Below, piece after piece: positions 16,538 to 25,670 of a DNA stretch of 64,000 nt. The stretch's first letter is position 1, and each line of letters starts with the position of its first letter. The position numbers and the translations under genes are program-made. Below the pieces are notes generated by a model. It made no database searches and was not told the DNA's origin. It worked only from the letters and a program-made list of their open reading frames with translations. Source of the stretch: Shimia sp. R10_1 (GTDB lineage: Bacteria > Pseudomonadota > Alphaproteobacteria > Rhodobacterales > Rhodobacteraceae); contig NZ_JAGHQX010000007.1 of assembly GCF_017744095.1 (NCBI RefSeq), positions 186,001-250,000 on the forward strand. The letters run 5' to 3'.

Positions 16538-18010
16538 TTATCTGCTGTGATAGTCGTCGAGCCGGGTCTGAAGCGCGGCTTCCACTGCCGCATATTCAGG
16601 CCTTCCTGCCAAGTTCTGCATCTCGTCAGGGTCTTTTGTAAGGTCGACGAGCACATTAGGTGTGCCAGGGAAAACTGCCAGCTTATGGGTTTCGGTGCGT
16701 ACCACTGACATCACACAATCACTACGATCGATGTCAAACCGGTCAAGATACGCCTGATCCACCGCCCCGCCATAATCGAACTGCCAAAAGACCGCATCGC
16801 GCCAGACTTTGGGTGTCTCACCTTGTAGGAAACCCGCCAAGGAACGGCCCGGCAGAGTCTCAGGGATGTTCAGCTCCAGCAGGTCAAGAAGTGTGGGGAT
16901 TGTGTCGATCGACTCGGTAAGCTCATCAACCTTGCGGCCCGCCACCTCAGGTGCCTGGCTCTGTGGATCGAAGACCACCAAGGGCAGTCGCGCGCATTGT
17001 TCATGCCATGATGCCTGCTGGCAGATGTGGTGATCAAACATCATCTCGCCATGGTCGCTGGAAAAGAGGATCAGCGTATCTTCCCACACGCCGTTCTCTT
17101 TCAACTTTTCAAACAGTCGCCCAACATTGGCATCAATCTCGGCCATCAGCGCCATGTGAATTGCACGAATCGAACGCCAATCCTTTTCGTCCACCTCTGC
17201 GATACGGCCCGACAGATCCTGATGCACCTTTCGCGGAGCATTCCCCGTTGCGATCAGCTGTTCCATGTAGGGATGGGTTGCGGCGTCGCCTGCCTCTGTC
17301 GCTGACCGAACCGGCGCGCGAAGATCCATTGGATCGACCAGCGCATTATAGGGGGCAGGCGCAATGGTCGGCCGGTGTGGCCGCAGGAAATTGAGCATCC
17401 CGCACCATCCCTGATCTTGCTTTGCCACCCAATCCATCAGTCGCGAGGTCAGGAAGGCAGTATCACTGTCTTCGGCCGCATAGCGCGCAGGCTCACCCGC
17501 TGCACCACCGGTTGCATTGGGTTGTGAGGTATCTGGCCCATAAACCTGCTCTAGCGAGGATGTGTCATAGCCTTTGTCAGCCAGGTGTTTCAGCCAGTGT
17601 TGAGGGTTGTCATCGGGCTGGTGGCATCCTTCTACCATACCCGGGAGAATAGAGTATTTTGAGCGGTTGTCGGGATCTGCGTCAGGATGATCCGGAGCAA
17701 GAACCGTATCGGTATACCCAAAAAGCGTCGGCACATAACCCGCATTGCGAAGGTAGTGGCCAAGTGTCTTCAACTCGGCACCGAAGAGTGCGGCGTTGTT
17801 GGTGACCTTATGCTGAGGCGCATAAAGTCCTGTGTACAGGCTCGCCCGAGAGGGCGCACACGGCAGCGCCTGAGCATAGTGGCGGCAAAATGAAACCCCT
17901 TGGCGCGCCAGCTCGTCTAAGTGTGGTGTAAAGGATTTTGTCGCTCCGAACATGTCGGGCCGCCATTGATCCGCGTAGATCATCAGAATGTTACGCTTGG
18001 GTTTCGTCAT
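16538..18010 (-). CDS. Sulfatase-superfamily hydrolase (sulfatase/phosphonate monoesterase type)
   Basis: 490 aa of the alkaline-phosphatase/sulfatase superfamily. The N-terminal metal motif is ILMIYADQWRPDMFG. The signature CAPSRAS puts the cysteine that becomes formylglycine at residue 51, and FSSDHGEMMFDHH supplies further metal ligands. The DQWRPDMFG block resembles phosphonate/phosphodiester monoesterases, so a phosphodiester substrate is possible. No signal peptide, so it acts in the cytoplasm. It is the last gene behind melA, 67 nt downstream, which suggests removal of a sulfate or phospho group from an imported galactoside. Confidence 0.85.
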   Translation of the reverse strand: MTKPKRNILMIYADQWRPDMFGATKSFTPHLDELARQGVSFCRHYAQALPCAPSRASLYTGLYAPQHKVTNNAALFGAELKTLGHYLRNAGYVPTLFGYTDTVLAPDHPDADPDNRSKYSILPGMVEGCHQPDDNPQHWLKHLADKGYDTSSLEQVYGPDTSQPNATGGAAGEPARYAAEDSDTAFLTSRLMDWVAKQDQGWCGMLNFLRPHRPTIAPAPYNALVDPMDLRAPVRSATEAGDAATHPYMEQLIATGNAPRKVHQDLSGRIAEVDEKDWRSIRAIHMALMAEIDANVGRLFEKLKENGVWEDTLILFSSDHGEMMFDHHICQQASWHEQCARLPLVVFDPQSQAPEVAGRKVDELTESIDTIPTLLDLLELNIPETLPGRSLAGFLQGETPKVWRDAVFWQFDYGGAVDQAYLDRFDIDRSDCVMSVVRTETHKLAVFPGTPNVLVDLTKDPDEMQNLAGRPEYAAVEAALQTRLDDYHSR

Positions 18011-18037
18011 CGTTTTCTTCTTCTTTTGTCTCAGATG

Positions 18038-18070
18038 TTTGTCGGCGCCTCAAAAGGGGACGCCGACAAA
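18038..18070 (-). repeat. Intercistronic hairpin between melA and sulfatase gene
   Basis: TTTGTCGGCG (18038-18047) and CGCCGACAAA (18061-18070) form a 10-bp stem with a 13-nt loop. It fills most of the gap between the melA stop and the sulfatase start. With no T-run it is more likely an mRNA-stabilising or attenuating element than a full terminator. Confidence 0.5.
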
Positions 18071-18077
18071 TCTGTGC

Positions 18078-19445
18078 TTAGCCGTGGCACCATGCGGGCA
18101 GCCAATCGCCATGCGCCGTGAGCAGCGCTTCGGTCATTTCGCGGATCTCATGAAGTGGCAGAGTCGCTGCGGCGCGCGGATCCATGAAGGCAGCATGGAA
18201 AATCGCTTCACGATCCTCGGTCATCAGCGCGTGAACAGTGAGTTCCTGTACTGAAACATTGGTCCGCATCAGTGCAATTAAGTGCGGTGGAAGGTCGATA
18301 ACCGCCTCAGGGTGCATGCCTGCTGCATCCATGAGGCAAGGCACTTCGACGGCGGCGCCTTCGGGCAATTGAGGGATCAGGCCGTCTACATTGGCCACGT
18401 TCCCATAGATCACGACTGGATCGCCTCCCCAGACGGCTTCCATCATAGAGGCTGCAAACTCTTTGCTGCGCTTGACTTCGATGGAGGCCATTTCTTCAAG
18501 CTGGGCATATTCTTCTTTCCAGCGCGCGATCTGCTCTTCACAGCGCACCGGGTATTCGTTCAGCGGAATCTGGAACTTTTCAAGGAGATCAGGCCGGTGC
18601 GGTTTGATGAACCAAGGCACGTATTCCGCGAAGTGCTCTGAGCTCTCTGTGACGAAATATCCGAGATGCTTCATCACCTCGTATCGCACAAGGTTCGGAC
18701 AACGTGGGTTCCAAGAGCTGGGTTTAGGAATGCGCCCAGTAGCGTAGCCCGCCAACAAGTCCGGGTAGAGTGAGGTAACGGTGCCATCTTTGGCAACCCG
18801 GTCGAGTTCCAAGAAGAACGCCATGTGGTTGATGCCTCCGGTGCGATAGGACATTTCCTCAAACGGAATATCCAGATCGCGTGCCAGTTCAGCCGCCGTG
18901 CCCTGCACCGAATGGCAGAGGCCTACGTATTTTATGTCTGGGTATTTCGCCGTCACCGCCCAGGTGTTGATCGCCATCGGATTAACGTAATTCATCAACA
19001 ACGCATCGGGGCAGCTGCGGCGCATTTCTTCGCAAACTTGCCAGATATGCGGCACGGTGCGCAGGCCGCGCATGATGCCGCCAATACCCAGTGTGTCGGC
19101 AATGGTCTGCTCCAGACCGAATTTCTGTGGGATCTCGAAATCGGTAACAGTGCAGGGTTTGTAGCCGCCGATTTGGAATGCGAGGATCACGAAATCGGCA
19201 CCATCAAGCGCTGGCGCAAGCGCATCATGGGTCGAGAGCGTGACCGTGCAGTTTTCGAGCGTCGCCATCATCTTGCGCACGACCGCTTCAGATTCTGACA
19301 GGCGGCCTGCGTCGATGTCCATCAGTGCCACATGGCCGCCCGCCAATTCCTTGGAAATCAGAACATCACCCACGATCTTTTTCATGAACACGGTCGAACC
19401 GGCCCCTATGAAGGCGATTTTTGGAGGAGTGGCGCGTTGAGTCAT
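18078..19445 (-). CDS. melA: GH4 family alpha-galactosidase (MelA type)
   Basis: 455-aa NAD- and metal-dependent glycosidase. GAGS at 14-17 belongs to the Rossmann nucleotide loop; CHSVQGT gives the metal ligand Cys177 with His178, and GINHMAFF the second ligand His207. The NYVNPMAINTWA motif fits alpha-galactosidase/alpha-glucuronidase members rather than phospho-glucosidases. Enzymes of the family cleave through oxidation at C3. ATG 19445 is preceded by AAGGACA. Its operon carries an oligosaccharide-type ABC transporter, so imported melibiose/raffinose-like alpha-galactosides are the likely substrates; alpha-glucuronides are an alternative. Confidence 0.85.
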   Translation of the reverse strand: MTQRATPPKIAFIGAGSTVFMKKIVGDVLISKELAGGHVALMDIDAGRLSESEAVVRKMMATLENCTVTLSTHDALAPALDGADFVILAFQIGGYKPCTVTDFEIPQKFGLEQTIADTLGIGGIMRGLRTVPHIWQVCEEMRRSCPDALLMNYVNPMAINTWAVTAKYPDIKYVGLCHSVQGTAAELARDLDIPFEEMSYRTGGINHMAFFLELDRVAKDGTVTSLYPDLLAGYATGRIPKPSSWNPRCPNLVRYEVMKHLGYFVTESSEHFAEYVPWFIKPHRPDLLEKFQIPLNEYPVRCEEQIARWKEEYAQLEEMASIEVKRSKEFAASMMEAVWGGDPVVIYGNVANVDGLIPQLPEGAAVEVPCLMDAAGMHPEAVIDLPPHLIALMRTNVSVQELTVHALMTEDREAIFHAAFMDPRAAATLPLHEIREMTEALLTAHGDWLPAWCHG

Positions 19446-19497
19446 TTGTTGTCCTTGTCTGTTTCAAGGCCCGCCCCATGCGAGCGAGCTGTTTAGG

Positions 19498-21192
19498 TTA
19501 CCCGATCGCAAGACGGCCCTTGTCGAACATCCGTTGTTCGGGGTCGGCATGGGGCACTGCGGCCAGAAGGCGTTTTGTGTAATCGTTCTGCGGCGCATTC
19601 AGCACGGCATCGGCGCTTCCAATCTCGACGAGCTCCCCTTTGAGGAGCACCGCGACGCGATCCGAAATATGGCGCACAACGCTCATGTCGTGCGTGATAA
19701 AAAGATAAGTCAGGCCCAGGTCCTGCTGCAGGTCCATCAAGAGCTCCAGCACATCGGCTTGGATCGTAACGTCAAGCGCTGAAACAGCCTCGTCGCAGAC
19801 CACCAGCTCCGGTCGCGTGATCAAGGCGCGCGCGATGCCTATCCGCTGACGCTGACCACCAGAGAACGCATGGGGATAGCGGCTCAGCCACTCAGGATTG
19901 ATCCGGCAGCGTTCGGTGATCTCCTTTAACGCCTCTTCAAGCCCGTCTTCGCCGATCATCGCGCGGTACGGTTCGGCGATGATATTGCGCACGGTCATGC
20001 GGGGACTGAGCGAGGCAAAAGGATCTTGAAAAATCATCTGCATCCAGCGTCTGTATGGGAGCATTTCAGCTCGGGATGCCTGAGTGACATCGAAGGTGTC
20101 CCCGTTTGACGGATGAAACGTAATTTCGCCTTTTGTCGGATTGATGGCACGTAGGATCGATCGACCGAACGTGGTCTTTCCACTGCCGCTTTCCCCCACC
20201 AATGCCAGCGTTTCGCCACGCGCGATATCGAGACTGACGCCATTTACGGCCTTGAACATCTTAGGCTTCTGCATGAAACCAGTTGGAATGGTGAATTCGG
20301 TATGCAAGTTGCGCACCCGCAAGATCGGGTCGTTGGCGTGTTCAACCGCGTTTTCTGTGTGTACGCGCACCGGGGTATCCAGCCCCTTTACCGCGGCCAA
20401 AAGGGTCTGAGTGTAAGAGTTGGTCGGCGCTTCAAACACTTGTTTGACGGTGCCGGTCTCCATGACTTTGCCTTGATACATGGAGACCACCCGATCGGCG
20501 AGCTGGGCGATTACGCCCAAGTCATGGCTGACAAAGATCACCGCCATGTGCCGTTCGGACTGGATCTCTTTAAGAAGCTGCAAAATGTGTGCCTGCGTGG
20601 TTACGTCCAGCGCGGTGGTCGGTTCGTCCGCGATCAGAATGTCTGGATCGCCGGCCAACGCGATGGCGATCATCGCTCGTTGGCGCATTCCGCCTGAAAG
20701 CTCAAAAGAATACTGATCTATACGCCGTTCAGGTTCGTTAATCCGCACCTGAGTCAGAAGGTCGATGGCAATTTTTCGCGCCTTACGTTGCGAGACCTTT
20801 CGGTGGATGCGGATAGCTTCGATGATTTGGGAGCCAATCGTGTGCACCGGCGACAGAGCGGCCATCGGCTCCTGAAACACCACGCTTACTGCCTTGCCAC
20901 GCAGGGATGTGGCTTGGCGACTGGCGGGGGGCAGAGTGGAGGTGTCGATCTCGTTCTGCGTGCCCGGGTAGAGCAGAGTCTGACCGTGCTCTACAGTGGC
21001 GTTTTTGGGAAGAAGTCGCATGATCGCCTGGCCGGTGACACTTTTGCCGGAACCGCTTTCGCCGACGATCCCAAGGATCTCGCCCGGCATCAGATCGAAT
21101 GATACGCCGTCGACGGCGACAATACGCTGGCCCTTTTGACCGGTGAAGCTGACCCGCAGGTCGCGCACAGAAAGGATAGGTGGGGTGCTCAT
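19498..21192 (-). CDS. Fused dual ATPase of Opp/Dpp-type ABC transporter
   Basis: 564 aa from ATG 21192 with two complete ATPase domains, equivalent to DppD and DppF fused. First Walker A GESGSGKS at 44-51, second GESGSGKTT near residue 335; signatures LSGGMRQRAMIAIALA and FSGGQRQRIGIARALI. Each half ends with the oligopeptide-family C-terminal extension. It starts 4 nt after the permease stop. An in-frame earlier start overlaps the permease gene and is less likely. Powers uptake with the two permeases and the binding protein encoded upstream. Confidence 0.92.
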   Translation of the reverse strand: MSTPPILSVRDLRVSFTGQKGQRIVAVDGVSFDLMPGEILGIVGESGSGKSVTGQAIMRLLPKNATVEHGQTLLYPGTQNEIDTSTLPPASRQATSLRGKAVSVVFQEPMAALSPVHTIGSQIIEAIRIHRKVSQRKARKIAIDLLTQVRINEPERRIDQYSFELSGGMRQRAMIAIALAGDPDILIADEPTTALDVTTQAHILQLLKEIQSERHMAVIFVSHDLGVIAQLADRVVSMYQGKVMETGTVKQVFEAPTNSYTQTLLAAVKGLDTPVRVHTENAVEHANDPILRVRNLHTEFTIPTGFMQKPKMFKAVNGVSLDIARGETLALVGESGSGKTTFGRSILRAINPTKGEITFHPSNGDTFDVTQASRAEMLPYRRWMQMIFQDPFASLSPRMTVRNIIAEPYRAMIGEDGLEEALKEITERCRINPEWLSRYPHAFSGGQRQRIGIARALITRPELVVCDEAVSALDVTIQADVLELLMDLQQDLGLTYLFITHDMSVVRHISDRVAVLLKGELVEIGSADAVLNAPQNDYTKRLLAAVPHADPEQRMFDKGRLAIG

Positions 21193-21196
21193 GACT

Positions 21197-22330
21197 TCAA
21201 GCCTTGTCGGAGTAGGGGTCAGCGGCGTCGCGCAATCCGTCACCGAGGAAGCTGAACGCCAGTACGATCAAGATTACGAAGATCACCGGCGACATGACCC
21301 ATGGGCTCTGGGCGATGGTGCGGATGTTCTGAGCGCTTTCCAGCAGCACACCCAGGCTGACCACGGGTGGGCGCAGGCCAAAGCCCAAGAAGCTCAACGC
21401 GGTTTCACCAAGGATGATCCCCGGGAACGCCAATGTCAGCGACACGATCACATAACTGGTTGTTGCTGGCAGCAGGTGACGACGGATGATCAGCCAGTCA
21501 CTGACCCCTGAGAGCCGTGCGGCGACCACGTAATCCTCGTCCCTGAGGGATATGATCTTGCTGCGCACATCCCGCGCCAGACCTGTCCAGCCGAGGAGGC
21601 CCAGCAGGATAGTGATGGCGAAATAGGCCTGAATTGCAGTCCATTCCTTAGGAACAATGGCCGCCAGTGTCATCCACAAGGGCAGGGTGGGTATCGACAT
21701 GATCAGCTCGATGGCGCGCATGATTGCAAAATCGGTACTGCCGCCCAGATACCCTGCGAGCCCACCGATCAGCAGGCCGAGAACGAAGGAAATCAAGACG
21801 CCGGCCACACCGACCGAAAGCGAGACCCGCAGGGCGAAAATCGATCGGGTGAAGACATCTCTCCCGAGGTTATCAGTGCCCAGAATGTGCAGCTTCGTGC
21901 CATCCGACAGCCCCAACAGTTTCCGCTCCAATGAAAGCACGCCCCACATCTTGTAGGGTTCAGACTTGGCAAATAGCACCACCTGACGACGGACCTCTGG
22001 GTCGGGCGCAGTGATCATCCGTAAGGTGACCGGGTCGCGTTCGTTTCGCAGACCGTGGACAAAAGGCCATCCAAAGCCGTTCTGGTCATGGATTTTGGGC
22101 ACCATCGGCGGGCCGAGGACATATGACGTGTCCCGGTCATGCGGCGCGACAGGCGCGATAAAATCGGCAAAGACCGCAAGCGTGATGAGCGCGCTCAGGA
22201 CAAAGGCCCCGATCATCGCCAGCCGATGATGGCGGAATCGCCACCAGATCAACCGCCACTGGCTGGCCTGATCGATGGCTTGGGTGGCCGCGTCTTCTCG
22301 AACGATGGGATCGGTTTCAGTTTGGCTCAT
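21197..22330 (-). CDS. ABC transporter permease (OppC/DppC type)
   Basis: 377 aa, slightly long because of an extra periplasmic segment after the first membrane helix (about 60-150). The N-terminus has the OppC_N pattern (WWRFRHHRLAMIGAFVLSAL), and the coupling loop is ARDVRSKIISLRDEDYVVAA. About six membrane helices. Start overlaps the upstream permease stop (ATGA). Confidence 0.92.
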   Translation of the reverse strand: MSQTETDPIVREDAATQAIDQASQWRLIWWRFRHHRLAMIGAFVLSALITLAVFADFIAPVAPHDRDTSYVLGPPMVPKIHDQNGFGWPFVHGLRNERDPVTLRMITAPDPEVRRQVVLFAKSEPYKMWGVLSLERKLLGLSDGTKLHILGTDNLGRDVFTRSIFALRVSLSVGVAGVLISFVLGLLIGGLAGYLGGSTDFAIMRAIELIMSIPTLPLWMTLAAIVPKEWTAIQAYFAITILLGLLGWTGLARDVRSKIISLRDEDYVVAARLSGVSDWLIIRRHLLPATTSYVIVSLTLAFPGIILGETALSFLGFGLRPPVVSLGVLLESAQNIRTIAQSPWVMSPVIFVILIVLAFSFLGDGLRDAADPYSDKA

Positions 22331-23325
22331 TTCACCACCCCTTTCCGAATGCGCGGATCAAACCAGGCCAGGAGTAGATCCGACAAGAACGTCCCCACCA
22401 CAGTCAGCGAGGTCAGAAACAAGACGAGCGTTCCAGCAAGGAACATGTCCTGATCGAGCAGAGCTTGGAAAAATAGCGGGCCGATGTCGGGCAGGTTCAA
22501 CACGATGGCAACGACGGGCGCGCCGGACGCCAGATCACGCAGGTTCCAGCCTAGCGTTGAGATCACCGGGTTCAGAGCGATGCGCACAGGGTATTTCCAG
22601 ATCACCCGGCGCTCTGGCACGCCGCGCGCACGGGCTGCGGTGACATAGAGCTTGTTCAGTTCGTCAAGCATTGTGGCGCGGATCACTCGGATGCCGCCAG
22701 CTGTCCCCGCAAGGCCAAGCACGATGGCGGGAACCCAAAGATGAAGAAGCAGGTCGATGACCTTTCCAAAACTCCAGACCGCGTTCTGGTATTCGGGTGA
22801 AAAGACCGATCCAACCCCTTCGATGCCAAGAACCACAGTGCTGAAATAGAGCAGCACGAGCGCCATCAGGAAGTTCGGGATTGCGAGACCCAGATAGCCA
22901 AGGAAAGTGACGATGTAGTCAGGCAGCGAATATTGGTAGATCGCGGAGAAGACGCCGACTGGGATCGCAATGATGTAGGTGATGAAAAGCGTAAGCACGA
23001 GTAGGAGCGCGGTCAGTCCCATTCGTTCGCCGATTAGATCGGTCACCGGGGTCATGTAGCGGAACGACATGCCGAAGTCGCCTTCGGTCAAAATACCTTT
23101 GATCCACCAAATATAACGATCGAGCAGCGGCTCATTCAGATGCAGGCGTTCGCGCATAATTTGAATGTCTTCCGGAGTTACAGGCTCTCCATTGATAGAA
23201 CGACTAAGCGCCACGGATTCCGCGAAATCCCCGGGTGGGAGCGAGATCAAAAAGAAGACAATCGCCGAAATAATCGCCAGAGTGACGAACATCGACAATG
23301 TCCGGAAGACTATCATGCCTAGCAT
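22327..23325 (-). CDS. ABC transporter permease (OppB/DppB type)
   Basis: 332 aa, about six membrane helices, with the OppB-family N-terminal helix, the GDFGMSFRYMTPVTDLI segment and a coupling loop RVIRATMLDELNKLYVTAAR followed by ARGVPERRVIWKYPVR. AGGATA lies before ATG 23325. Pairs with the OppC-type permease. Two hairpins separate it from the binding-protein gene upstream. Confidence 0.92.
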   Translation of the reverse strand: MLGMIVFRTLSMFVTLAIISAIVFFLISLPPGDFAESVALSRSINGEPVTPEDIQIMRERLHLNEPLLDRYIWWIKGILTEGDFGMSFRYMTPVTDLIGERMGLTALLLVLTLFITYIIAIPVGVFSAIYQYSLPDYIVTFLGYLGLAIPNFLMALVLLYFSTVVLGIEGVGSVFSPEYQNAVWSFGKVIDLLLHLWVPAIVLGLAGTAGGIRVIRATMLDELNKLYVTAARARGVPERRVIWKYPVRIALNPVISTLGWNLRDLASGAPVVAIVLNLPDIGPLFFQALLDQDMFLAGTLVLFLTSLTVVGTFLSDLLLAWFDPRIRKGVVK

Positions 23326-23430
23326 GGGTTTTATCCTGTCTGGGGGTCTAAGCGAAGGCGTCAGGTGCCATTTAACGCGGCCAGTGTGACGCGCTCCTGT
23401 CCCAATAAGCGAGGTTGCGGATCTAGATTA

Positions 23431-23492
23431 GGCGGGTGGTTTCACCCGCCGAAAATGCTGTCGAAGGGCAGGTGGCCCCTGTCCTTCGACAG
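23431..23492 (-). terminator. Two intercistronic stem-loops between binding protein and permease genes
   Basis: GGCGGGTG/CACCCGCC (23431-23450, loop of 4) and a 15-bp stem at 23458-23492 whose arms begin CTGTCGAAGG and end CCTTCGACAG (loop TGGCC). No long T-run follows either on the minus strand. They probably stop part of the transcripts or protect the upstream mRNA from decay, leaving more binding protein than permease. Confidence 0.6.
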
Positions 23493-23505
23493 TCCTTAGA
23501 TGATG

Positions 23506-25566
23506 CTATTTTCCGTCCTTGAGATACCATTGATAGGCTTTGTAGGCATGGTGGCGATAGAAAGAGAAAGCCACGAAGTCTGACGTCTCTGCCATCACAT
23601 TGCCAACGCGGTTGCGCACCAGAAGCGGGTCAGGCACGTCACCAACAATGCCAATCAGCCAGGTGTTGTCTTTGTGCAGGTCAACCATTTCCCGAACCAG
23701 TTTCTGGTGTTTGTCGCTGCCGATCGGGCTAAAGTAGAGATCTTCCACAACCTCATAGACGCGTTTGGCATCTTCGGTTGGTTCGACACCTTCCGCGCCG
23801 TCGGATTGCAACCACTTCTGCCATTCCACGGCATGACCTTCGCGGAACGGAGGTGCCATGCGGGTGTTGGAGAGCCCTGAGACAACACCGACCGCATCGG
23901 TGCCACCACCACCCCAGACGGCGATATCATGGTTGCTGCCTTCGGCCTGAGCACGGAAGACTTCGGTCGAAACCTCTTTCAGTTCAAGCCGAACACCCAC
24001 GGCGGACCAATAATCGCGCACCAGTTCGTGAACTTCCGCTGGCCCAGCCTGGGCTGGGAAATCGAGTCGCAGAACCAGCGGGCGCCCATCAGACAACAGG
24101 CGAATACCTTCGGCGTCTTTTTCGGTCAGACCAATGCTGTCGAGCATTTCGTTGGCCTTATCCGGATCGAAAGCCGCCATATGCTGCATGTCGCTCTCTG
24201 TCACCAAGCTGTGCGAATTGTGATCTGCTGGCAACCACTGGGCCGGTTTCCCCTGTCCCAGATAAACCAATTCGTTGACCTCTGCCCGGTTGATCGCGAG
24301 TGACAAAGCTTGCCGGAAGGTCACGTCATTTAAGACTTCACGCAGAACTTCGTCTTTGTGGCCAAAGTTCATTGTGTAGGTCATATGCGACCCAGCCCCA
24401 GTGGATGCCAAGCTGACCTTGTAGTCGCCGCGCTCCATATTATCGATCAGCAGAGGGTAGTCTACCAGTTCGAGGCCCGAAGCTTTCAGGTCAAACTCAC
24501 CCTGAATAGCTTTCAGATTGATGATCTCACGATCACGCGTCCATGTTTCCTTCCAGCGGCTTGGATAGGGCAGTTGGTTGCCTGCCGTGTCGACCATGAA
24601 GAAGTAAGGGTTGGCCACATATGTCCGTTCGGTCTGATTTTCGACCGTGGTGATAAAGCTTTCCAACGTTGGGATCGTGACCGCGTTCGAGTCTCGCATC
24701 AAAGGCGTCGGACAGTCTTTCCAGTCCGAGCCGCAGGCCAGAAACTGGAAGTGTTCTACCCAAGTGTCAAACCCGCGCTCCTTTGCCAGAGCATCGGCGT
24801 TTTCGTTGAAATCGCCGTGGAACTGGGCCAGAAAATGTTTAGGCAAGAAAGGCTGCTTCCAGGTGGTTGCCAAGAATGTCAGGAAGTTCGGGTTTGGCAC
24901 CGCAAAGGAAAATTTCACCTTTGTGTCGCTCAACGCCTCGACTTTCATCGGCTCGCCACCGAAAACCCAGTTTGACTGCACCTCCGAGTAAAGCTCGGTA
25001 TTCAGCTTGTTGGAGTCATACCAGAACACGATGTCTTGCGCTGTGAACGGCGCACCATCAGACCATTTGTGACCTGCGCGCAGATCGAACGTCACTTCTG
25101 TGCCTGTCTCGTTCCAAGTGAAGCTCTTGGCGACGCTGGGAACGATCGTTTGCAGGTCGTCTGAGAAACGCACCAGGTTCACATGTCGCCAGGACAGCAT
25201 GTCAGAGGTGCCGCTTTCTGGCGCCTTGGCAAGCGCGTTCATTGTGCCACCGTAGGTGCCGACGTTTTGATTTGGGATTAGAACCAAAGGTTCGCTGGGC
25301 AGACGATCCGCTACGGCAGGCAGGTTGCCATTGCCCGCGATCTCTGCATTTAGCGCATCCATCTCTGGGTTGCCTGAGAAAGTCAGGGTACAGTCGCCGG
25401 CTGTCTCGAATTCGATAAGGTCATATTGCTGAGGATTTGCGCCGGGGGCCATGCCCATCATATCGGCATCTGTGACGGGCTTGCAGTCTGCCGCTGCAAC
25501 GGCACCAGCCGATCCCATCACAAGCGCTATGGCCGTGCTGGCCACTGCTAAACGATCGTGAATCAT
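23506..25566 (-). CDS. Periplasmic alpha-galactoside-type binding protein (SBP family 5)
   Basis: 686 aa with signal peptide MIHDRLAVASTAIALVMGSA ending near AVAA. The mature part has the family 5 pattern (SVAKSFTWNETGTEVTFDLR, KWSDGAPFTAQDIVFWYDS, TFRQALSLAINRAEVNELVY). It is longer than peptide-binding members of about 540 aa and resembles AgpA, the alpha-galactoside receptor encoded beside melA in Sinorhizobium. GGGAGAG precedes ATG 25566. Linked melA and the LacI regulator support a sugar rather than peptide ligand. Confidence 0.85.
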   Translation of the reverse strand: MIHDRLAVASTAIALVMGSAGAVAAADCKPVTDADMMGMAPGANPQQYDLIEFETAGDCTLTFSGNPEMDALNAEIAGNGNLPAVADRLPSEPLVLIPNQNVGTYGGTMNALAKAPESGTSDMLSWRHVNLVRFSDDLQTIVPSVAKSFTWNETGTEVTFDLRAGHKWSDGAPFTAQDIVFWYDSNKLNTELYSEVQSNWVFGGEPMKVEALSDTKVKFSFAVPNPNFLTFLATTWKQPFLPKHFLAQFHGDFNENADALAKERGFDTWVEHFQFLACGSDWKDCPTPLMRDSNAVTIPTLESFITTVENQTERTYVANPYFFMVDTAGNQLPYPSRWKETWTRDREIINLKAIQGEFDLKASGLELVDYPLLIDNMERGDYKVSLASTGAGSHMTYTMNFGHKDEVLREVLNDVTFRQALSLAINRAEVNELVYLGQGKPAQWLPADHNSHSLVTESDMQHMAAFDPDKANEMLDSIGLTEKDAEGIRLLSDGRPLVLRLDFPAQAGPAEVHELVRDYWSAVGVRLELKEVSTEVFRAQAEGSNHDIAVWGGGGTDAVGVVSGLSNTRMAPPFREGHAVEWQKWLQSDGAEGVEPTEDAKRVYEVVEDLYFSPIGSDKHQKLVREMVDLHKDNTWLIGIVGDVPDPLLVRNRVGNVMAETSDFVAFSFYRHHAYKAYQWYLKDGK

Positions 25567-25608
25567 GTTTCTCTCTCCCTGTGTTTGAACTTACGAAACA
25601 GCACTATC

Positions 25609-25647
25609 GCGCGTTAGTAAAGCGCGTTAGTAACAGTTTTTTGTCAA
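25609..25647 (-). promoter_or_regulatory. Candidate promoter with tandem operator upstream of binding-protein gene
   Basis: The 12-mer GCGCGTTAGTAA occurs at 25609-25620 and again at 25622-25633 (13-bp period). On the minus strand TTGACA (plus 25642-25647) precedes both, a good -35 box, with the repeats covering the spacer and -10 zone. They lie between the LacI stop and the binding-protein start and are a plausible repressor target. TACTAAC recurs at 26802-26808 upstream of the LacI gene. Confidence 0.5.
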
Positions 25648-25670
25648 TACAGCGACGTAGAGAAGATAAA

